In this document: piece by piece, positions 57,561 through 64,000 of the stretch | Position numbering within the stretch: the first letter of the stretch is position 1 | Layout: each line of letters opens with the position of its first letter | Assembly: GCF_003286085.1 (NCBI RefSeq) | Contig: NW_020825298.1 | Span: 5,890,001 to 5,954,000 of the forward strand | Direction: 5' to 3' | DNA: 64,000 nucleotides | Origin: Drosophila persimilis | Taxonomy: Eukaryota; Arthropoda; Insecta; Diptera; Drosophilidae | The notes under the pieces: generated by a model | Database searches by the model: none | What the model was told of the DNA's origin: nothing | The model's input: the letters and a program-made list of their open reading frames with translations, nothing else | Program-made: the position numbers and the translations under genes

Positions 57561-59084
57561 ATGTCCCACTTTTTTGATACCCCGATGTCTGTAGCAGTGC
57601 GCTTGCGTCCAATGAACAACATTGAGTTGGAATCTAAAAGCAGCACTGCGGTGAAGCGAACACCGGACGGATTGCCCCATGTGTCGGTGGATTTCCATCA
57701 AAGCTTCGCTTTTAACTATGTTTTCGACCAAAGGGATACCCAGAAGGATCTTTTCGAGGCCTGTGTCCAGACGAGGTTGAAGAGACTTCTTCAGGGATTC
57801 GACGTGACCATTTTGGCCTACGGCCAAAAGGGTTACGGCAAGACCTACACCATGGGCACGGACTTCAATGGTGTGATGGACGACAACGTGGGCTTGATAC
57901 CGCGAGCCGTGCACTACCTCTTCCAGTACATTGCAACTCTGAAGAAGTCGTACACTTTCCGTGTGAGCTGTTCGTTCGTGAAGATCTACCAGGAGGAGCT
58001 ATTTGACCTCCTCTTGCCAAGAAATAATTTGAGCAGCCGCCTTGTGGGGCCCGGTCTGACAGAACTGGAGGTCAGCACCGCCCAGGAGGTAACCGATCAT
58101 CTGATGCGGGGCTTTGCCAAACGGGCAGTGGGCGAGAAGCCTTCCGAATCCCATTCCATATTGACATTAACATTGGTGGCCAGGAAGTTGGGTGGAGGAG
58201 GCCCTGCCTCTGAAACCACCACCAAGCTCAATTTTGTAGATCTGGCCGCTTCGGGATCCTGGATTTTTGGCAACGATGCTGACCGATCCAAGGAGGGTCT
58301 CGTGGCCCTTGGCAACGTGTTGAACACCTTGGCTTATGGGGAAATTGCGCCCCAATACATTCCCTACGGACAGTCGTTGCTGACGAGCCTGCTGCAGGAC
58401 TCGTTGGGCGGCAGGTCCATTAGACTGCTTATTGCCTGTGTGAGTTCCGCCGAGGCCAATGTATCCGAGACTATGAGAACTCTTCGCTTTGCGGATCGGA
58501 CTCTGCCAGTCATGAAAAAGCCAGGGCTGGGATTGGATCAACAGCATGAGGATGAGGTCAGTAGGCTGAAGGATATCATTCAGCAGCTGAGCGGGGAGCT
58601 CTTGAGAGCAAAACAGGCGGTGGCTAAGCCGGATGATCGTCAGAGGTTGGAGGATCGGGCCAAGAACCTCGAGAAAAAAAACCTAAAGCTGCATCAGGAG
58701 CTGGAACAAATCCTAATCGATACAGCCGATGCGGATGTGCGGGGCGGCATTCTCGCGAGGCACATCGTCCAATCAAAGACGCACGTTCGTCGGATAATGA
58801 CAATGCTGGGATTACAGCGACAGGAGGAACCCGGTCCCCAATCGGTTCAGAGTGAGGGCAACCAGCTGTTGCAGACGCTTGTGGAACTCACTCGCATAGT
58901 ATCGGACACCACTGGGCAGTTAAGGGCAAGGGACAATCTATATCTACAGACGCACAGCCAGCAGTCGTGGCAACAGTTCAACAACGGCGGTGGAGACTTC
59001 GGATTAGAAGCAAATGCTGCAGGACCAGAAGATCACGTTTCGACACAACAACAAGGAAATGACGAATACTATGACAGCGCCTGA
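57561..59084 (+). CDS. Divergent intronless kinesin-like protein (507 aa)
   Basis: The N-terminal ~320 residues are a kinesin motor fold: VAVRLRPM, FNYVFDQ, and P-loop GQKGYGKT at 88-95 (normally GQTGSGKT). SFVKIYQEELFDLL and IPYGQSLLTSLLQDSLGG are also recognisable. The nucleotide-sensing motifs are degraded. Switch I has PSESH (195-199) for SSRSH, and switch II reads DLAASG (227-232) for DLAGSE. ATP hydrolysis and motility are therefore doubtful. A predicted coiled coil (~329-390) follows the neck, and the tail is short. The arrangement most resembles the KIF4/chromokinesin type, but I cannot name an orthologue. The single exon suggests a retrogene. I start at ATG 57,561 (MSHFFDTPMSV) because upstream in-frame sequence lacks an ATG. 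It is flanked on both sides by tRNA-Asp genes. Confidence 0.8.
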   Translation: MSHFFDTPMSVAVRLRPMNNIELESKSSTAVKRTPDGLPHVSVDFHQSFAFNYVFDQRDTQKDLFEACVQTRLKRLLQGFDVTILAYGQKGYGKTYTMGTDFNGVMDDNVGLIPRAVHYLFQYIATLKKSYTFRVSCSFVKIYQEELFDLLLPRNNLSSRLVGPGLTELEVSTAQEVTDHLMRGFAKRAVGEKPSESHSILTLTLVARKLGGGGPASETTTKLNFVDLAASGSWIFGNDADRSKEGLVALGNVLNTLAYGEIAPQYIPYGQSLLTSLLQDSLGGRSIRLLIACVSSAEANVSETMRTLRFADRTLPVMKKPGLGLDQQHEDEVSRLKDIIQQLSGELLRAKQAVAKPDDRQRLEDRAKNLEKKNLKLHQELEQILIDTADADVRGGILARHIVQSKTHVRRIMTMLGLQRQEEPGPQSVQSEGNQLLQTLVELTRIVSDTTGQLRARDNLYLQTHSQQSWQQFNNGGGDFGLEANAAGPEDHVSTQQQGNDEYYDSA

Positions 59085-59307
59085 TGAAATTTAAGAACTA
59101 TTTAACTTGGGTCAGGGCATATTTGATATGGTATCTAAATTATGGTTATAAATAATTACAGTTTAACGCTTATGCGTTTCTAGTTCTAGTTTCCAATATG
59201 TACTGAATGGTTTTGGCTCAATTGTACCTATCAAATTCAACGAAACCCAAACAATTAAAAAAAAGAACATTAACCAAAAGCGAAGAAAAAAAAGAATTTT
59301 TACATCT
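59085..59307. other. Kinesin gene 3' flank
   Basis: AT-rich, ending in A-runs that are the pol III terminator (T-runs) of the minus-strand tRNA at 59,308-59,379. No clear AATAAA close to the kinesin stop is seen. Confidence 0.4.
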
Positions 59308-59379
59308 CTCCCCGACGGGGAATTGAACCCCGGTCTCCCGCGTGACAGGCGGGGATACTGACCACTATACTATCGAGGA
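59308..59379 (-). tRNA. tRNA-Asp (GTC), copy 4 (reverse)
   Basis: Identical 72-nt gene on the minus strand, with a T-rich terminator on its 3' side (TTCTTTTTTTTCTTCG). Its 5' flank keeps only the CAACA motif next to the gene. Confidence 0.97.
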
Positions 59380-59639
59380 TGTTGTGAGCGCCTCGCCAAA
59401 TGCTGCACCTGAGAATCGTTAGAATATAATTATGTTCTCCGTTTGGCTCTGGCCACATTCGCGGGCCAATACTCGTACATATGTACGTTGTAGTTTCTAA
59501 TTTGTACTGAATGGTTTTAGTTCCATTTTTATTATACAATTTAGCAAAAAATTTGTCTTTACAGTGGACACGAAGCTTGTGAGACCCAAAAAGATAGAAA
59601 ATTACATAATTGAACACAAAAAAAAGAACTTTTACATCT
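59380..59639. other. Spacer between the reverse tRNA copies
   Basis: Contains AATGCTGCACCTGAGAATCG, the inverse of the flank motif seen before the forward copies, and a TACATATGTACG run. No coding sequence. Confidence 0.5.
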
Positions 59640-59711
59640 CTCCCCGACGGGGAATTGAACCCCGGTCTCCCGCGTGACAGGCGGGGATACTGACCACTAT
59701 ACTATCGAGGA
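59640..59711 (-). tRNA. tRNA-Asp (GTC), copy 5 (reverse)
   Basis: Identical minus-strand copy. The flank on its 5' side (inverse of TCAAGTGTAGCATTTGGCAA and of ATATATTAAATACGAAATTA) matches that of the forward copies. Confidence 0.97.
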
Positions 59712-62700
59712 TGTTGAAGGCATCTTGCCAAATGCTACACTTGAAAATGGTTAGAATATACTCTTAGTTCTCTTTATCGTGTGGTTCTAGGCAAAGTAGC
59801 GGGACCTTCGGTTTTGGTTTTGCGTTTAATTTCGTATTTAATATATTTGGACAGGGCTCGAATCACCCTCAAAAGGTGTTAATGCCGGAGGGGGAGGATT
59901 CTTGATGTGTTTACAAATTATTTTTGACGCGTTTTAAGTCGCTTCGGGGCTGAGGACGGCCTGTATATGTTTGTATCTATGGGAGTGTGCAGGCATTTAT
60001 GAGAGAGAGTGGGTAGATTTATGCGCAGCGCTGCGTGTAATTATAATTTATCGTTGTTGAAATTCCATAAAACTTTAACACCTCTCACCTTGGGACCGCG
60101 AAGTGCAGCAGAGAGGAGAACAGAGAAGAACAGAAACCGAAACGAACCCGGCAAGGAAACAAAATGAGCAAAGATGGTGGAAGAAGAGGGCCTGTTGCAT
60201 GCTTAATTGCACTTCACTTTGATGAACAGTCATGGAATGGGGGGCACCACTCGAGAGTGTTAATGATGCAACAGACTCAAAGAGACAGAGTTGCATTTAC
60301 ACCTTGGCAAGCTGCACCAAGAGATTTGGTCTCGTTTTCGAGTCGATTGTTTTTCTGTATCTCTAAGATCCAAGGCATTGCAAAAGTGTGCAAGAATGGA
60401 ACAAATTCCAAGCATTTTTCCACATGTTGCCGACAGCATGAAATGTCTTTCGGTTTATTTATACACACAATGAAAACTGTCGCCCACGTTGACACAAATT
60501 TCTTGTACTCTACGAAAATTTCCATGCTGCAGATACTCACATACACACACGAAGAGGCTCTGTTGTATCTGTGAGATGCCTGGACAGTAGTGCTGCTGCT
60601 ACCAACAAAAAAAGACTTTGTCTGCTTTGTTTTTGGGTCTCGGACTTTTGCTTTTGACTTTGATTTAAGGCCCAGCCACACTCCAAGTGACATCTACTCG
60701 AACCTTTTCTGTTCCAGTGAGAGACCTTGTCTTTTGTCTTCTGTTTTCGTTGATTTGGGAGCCTGTTGCGCACATCTGATGGCCATGTTGAGAATGCGAG
60801 TGACCTGCAGCAGAGCAACAGAGAAGGTTCGTCCCTGTATCTGTATCTGTATCTGTATCTAATGTGAGTTCTAACAATAAACCCAAAGATACAGATTCGT
60901 TACAGATACAAACGATCCATTGGGCCCGCCACTCTGTCTGGCTGGGCCTGTTCTGTATATGTTTATTGTGTGGATTGTGGATAGGAAAGTGTTCCCCCTG
61001 CCTGTGCCGCCCGCTTTTCACACGAAATACTCGAAAAATCCAGCATGGAATACATGGTTCTATTGTACATATATTGTATACAACAGAATAATGGGTATTT
61101 GCTCGATTCATTGCTGGAAATTCCACCCCCGCCTCCTGCTCCTCCCCCACCTCCCAGCACAGACAGTTCTTCAAACTCAAACAAATTTCAAAGCACAGTG
61201 CAGTGCTAATGGAACAGGTAAATTGGAGTCGAGTCGGGAGTCTCGGTTAGGGGCTTTTTAGCACAGGTGCTAATTGGGCAATGCAGCAAATCCTCACGTT
61301 TATCTTTGGGTTTCCTCCATTACGCGTATTAGCACGAAGATCATCGTATGGAAATTTCGCGCTAGAAAGAGTTTCAGAATTTTTGCCTCTAATCAAATGC
61401 GTTCCACACAAGTCATGGACTCTGCGCATTCCACTTCACTCCACGTTGCATGCACCACTCCACTCCACTGCTGCAATACTTTGTTGGCTGAAAGACAAGT
61501 GAACAAATCCAATAAGATATAAGACGCATTGGGTACCCAGCGAAAGGATAGAATAGAAGATTGGGTTTAGAATAAGTTTTTGGGAACTTATGTATATGAC
61601 TTTTCGAATAGACTTTCTGTAGGTCTTTTAGTTATAAAAAGCATATTTTTTAAAGAATTTTGTATTTCTTAATTTTGTTATATGAAGGTCCCAAAGGTGT
61701 CTGGATTATTGTGGGGTCTAAGTTTATGTTTGTTCTCTAATAATTTTCGAAGGATAGATTATCCGTGATTATATGTGCTTTCTATTATTTTTGAGACAAA
61801 ACAAAGTTTTGCAAGTTGAAATTTTTTTATTTTTTTTTATCACCATCATTGATAATGTTTTTTGATCAGATATTCGTTGTGCATAAAGATCCAATTTATT
61901 GGAAAACCTTGAGTTTGGGTCAAATGTTCACAGCTTATCAGGGTTTCGAAGAATCATCGGGAGACTCTTAACTTATTGCTGAAAAATTATACCGATTCAT
62001 GATTTCATCGAAAAGAAGCAATAAAACAAAGTTCTTTTTGTACATTTTGCACCTGCAAACTAATGGTTAATTTAAGAAATTATAAACATAAATCTGCAGA
62101 ATGATTCTTGAATAATGCTACGAAATTTATTGCAGCCGCTGATTCCGATTAACCAATCGGGTTTGCAACATCTTGGTTCTACCAAAAATTTCCCCCTTCG
62201 GCTGAGATCTGATCAAGGGTATCGATAGAACCAACTTGATTTTCTGGTTCCCCCAAAACAGTGGCCCTCTGCTCGGCTGCAGTTTTCTGGTCTTTTGGTC
62301 TCTGGTGCAACACACAGTGCCGCGTCTGGCTGTGCGCCGCATGACTCCTACACTTGAGAAATCACACCTCGGGGGCAATGGCAGGGGCAGAGCAGCAGAA
62401 GAAGTGGCTGCCACAACAGCAACTACAAAATCTGGGCAGCCTAAGAGCTGAATGGAATGGGAGCTAAAAGGGCATCATCTATAGATTGGACTAGACAAAA
62501 CCAGAGCAAAGCAGACCCAGACCGAGGCGGAGACGGAGGCGAAGGAGCAAAATGAATTATGGCCGCGGGCGTGATAATAAACGGGAGATCAGACCCCGGG
62601 TCTGGGGTTGGGCATGGGGCTTCGACTGCAGGAGGTTGAGGTTGAAGTTCGGGAGCCATTCTCTTGAGGGTTATCGCTCTGGCCATAAACCAAGCAAACA

Positions 62701-62930
62701 GAACTAGGAAAAACTCTTGGCTCATTCTATTTGAAAGTTAAAACAATCAATATGACATCTGTGCAGTCTTTTAACGGGAAATGGCTTTAAAAGATATATG
62801 TAAATATCATTTAATACTTAAGGAGTGCAATTGCGACCTGCGGATGGATATTAAGATCATATTAAGCTTTTATATTCTTTGAAATGCGGATCAGAGATAT
62901 TACTGATGCGTTTTTAATGCCAAAAGTGTT
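59712..62930. other. Non-coding sequence right of the tRNA cluster
   Basis: No supported gene. It holds a (CTGTAT)n run at about 60,835-60,860 and GC/AT-mixed sequence. Frames such as the minus-strand one at 62,441-62,725 (MSQEFFLVLFAWFMARAITL then Pro-rich) are isolated and lack promoter or splice support. It is probably intron or flank of the gene owning the 55,901 exon. Confidence 0.4.
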
Positions 62931-62953
62931 CAGCGAGGCCGAAGGTCTAGGAC

Positions 62954-63076
62954 TACCTGGTGGCTAGAAAGGAAGAAGTGCTAAGCGCTTCTGACACCAG
63001 GTACCCGGCTGCGAGGCGAGACCACAAGGAGAAGCCTATCGTAGACCATAATTAGCCGCGACTACTGTGCGGCTAA
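62954..63076 (+). other. Two strong adjacent hairpins
   Basis: TACCTGGTG (62,954) pairs perfectly with CACCAGGTA (62,995), enclosing a second stem of AGAAGTGC with GCGCTTCT. A further perfect stem, TTAGCCGC (63,052) with GCGGCTAA (63,069), closes a 9-nt loop. The surrounding ~200 nt are GC-richer than their neighbours. It may be a structured RNA or the remains of a retroelement; no family is recognised. Confidence 0.4.
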
Positions 63077-64000
63077 TGAAGGCGGAGAGGCTGGACATGG
63101 AAGAGGGAACCGCAGCCTAAATGATATCTTCAAGAACGAGTAAGAGTATCTCATGGATACGCTCGTGAGAGCAACAGCAAAAGGAGTCAAACTATTAGTT
63201 GGCAATGGTGTTGCTGCTAATCACTGGCTTGCGTTGCCTCGAATCGCTAACAAATTCGACCAAAACTGTTATTATTGTTGCATGCCCCCATATGCAAAAG
63301 GGCCCTGCAATTATGCACCGAACCAGCCCCCAACAGTCCCCCGCTGTACTGCCTCTTCCTGGGGCACGTCCACATCTCCCCCATGCTGCCGTATCTAGAT
63401 ATGTCAGTTATAATAAGCAGCAGCGAAATACGAGCGCACAGACAACGGCCACGACGACGACGACGACGACGATGCTAACCAAAGATCAAGATACACACGC
63501 TCGCGAACACAGACACAGATGCATCCATACAGACATAGATACACCCATACTAAGGGGAGGCATAAAAAAACTTGAAATTCAACCAGAACGCTCTCTCTTG
63601 CTTTCGTTGTTGTCTCTCTCGGCTCTTGTCGGTTTTCCTCTATCGGCTGTTGCTGAGCAATGTTGCGAAGTCAGTGCAACTTGTGCCGCATCAAAATGTT
63701 GCCTTTACACCGTTTACAGGGCGTGCTAGTAGGAAAACCAGGTAGCCAGATAGCCTAGCAACATTTCAGATGCTGCTGGCCGCCACCTCGTTGTACCAAC
63801 ACACCCTGTCACCGGCTCTCAGCAACATTTACCCCGTCGTATATACCCATATATATTCTTGTTGAGGAAAATACGCGTTGAATCTTTTTTTGAATCTTCG
63901 AAGTTGCGGCCGCGTCGCTCCGTGTTCGAAATTTGCGTGTGTTGGGTAGGAAATTCGTGAGATCTTTGTGATAATATCACATAAAAATATCGAAAATATA
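63077..64000. other. Window end, no gene identified
   Basis: Contains an (ACG)n run near 63,450, one CAGGTAG near 63,739, and GC-rich sequence (GCGGCCGCGTCGCTCC) near 63,907 that could be a 5' UTR or first exon cut by the window edge. No frame is convincing. Confidence 0.35.

Larger units (their letters stand above)
56580..59890. repeat. Repeated tRNA-Asp units in inverted arrangement around the kinesin gene
   Basis: The spacers before copies 2, 3 and 5 share the order ATATATTAAATAC, TCAAGTGTAGCATTTGGC, TTCAACA, tRNA. Copies 1-3 point right and copies 4-5 point left, with the kinesin gene in the middle. The best reading is tandem duplication plus an inversion or inverted duplication. Confidence 0.65.

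Noticed and set aside
59300-59380. Minus-strand open frame reading DSIVVSIPACHAGDRGSIPR
   Set aside because: It is translation through a tRNA-Asp gene, a well-known annotation artefact, not a protein gene.
62441-62725. Minus-strand 94-codon frame with a signal-peptide-like start
   Set aside because: The rest is low-complexity Pro/Ser sequence; no promoter, splice or 3' signal supports it.
1-64000. CRISPR arrays, operons, rRNA genes
   Set aside because: None seen, as expected for fly nuclear DNA.

Overview
This is nuclear DNA from a Drosophila species. It contains spliceosomal introns with consensus GT/AG sites, AT-rich spacers with many microsatellites, CAG/CAA-rich coding exons and fly-specific core promoter motifs. 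Three recognisable loci belong to cytological region 25D of the D. melanogaster 2L map (Muller element B): Bub1, Bsg25D and the Cyp4ac cluster. Coding divergence and the lineage-specific extras point away from the melanogaster subgroup. An obscura-group species is my guess, not a demonstrated assignment.

Layout. Bases 1-1,120 show no gene. From 1,124 to 4,270 there are two diverged direct copies of a ~1.3 kb unit that looks like a decayed, intron-containing gene on the minus strand. A 483-bp hAT-like non-autonomous transposon with a perfect 8-bp target-site duplication follows (4,293-4,775). Next come two small tandem RING-finger genes (4,945-5,763). Bub1 lies on the minus strand (6,886-10,481; three coding exons, 1,158 aa). 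It is divergent from Bsg25D on the plus strand (11,675-17,947; seven coding exons, 1,128 aa; the fly ninein homologue). Bsg25D has a second, TATA-containing internal promoter carrying two CAGGTAG heptamers. A possible small membrane-protein gene (19,648) precedes two tandem Cyp4ac cytochrome P450 genes on the minus strand (20,855-22,990 and 23,729-25,539; five exons each).

From about 25.7 to 55.9 kb I see no convincing gene: about 30 kb of intergenic or intronic DNA with many simple repeats. One well-formed 135-nt internal coding exon on the plus strand (55,901-56,035) shows that part of this span is probably intron of a large plus-strand gene extending past the window. By the 25D location it could be tkv or vri, but the exon alone does not decide this. 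Downstream are five identical tRNA-Asp(GTC) genes, three forward and two reverse. They flank an intronless, highly divergent kinesin-motor gene (57,561-59,084) whose switch motifs are degraded. Bases 59.9-64 kb contain no supported gene, apart from two strong hairpins near 63.0 kb.

Functional links. Bub1 (spindle checkpoint kinase) and Bsg25D (centrosomal coiled-coil protein) share a ~1.2 kb divergent promoter region and both act in mitosis. The early-embryo promoter of Bsg25D fits its known blastoderm expression. The P450 pair is a recent tandem duplication with signs of sequence exchange. The RING genes, the kinesin and the repeated pseudogene units look like lineage-specific additions.
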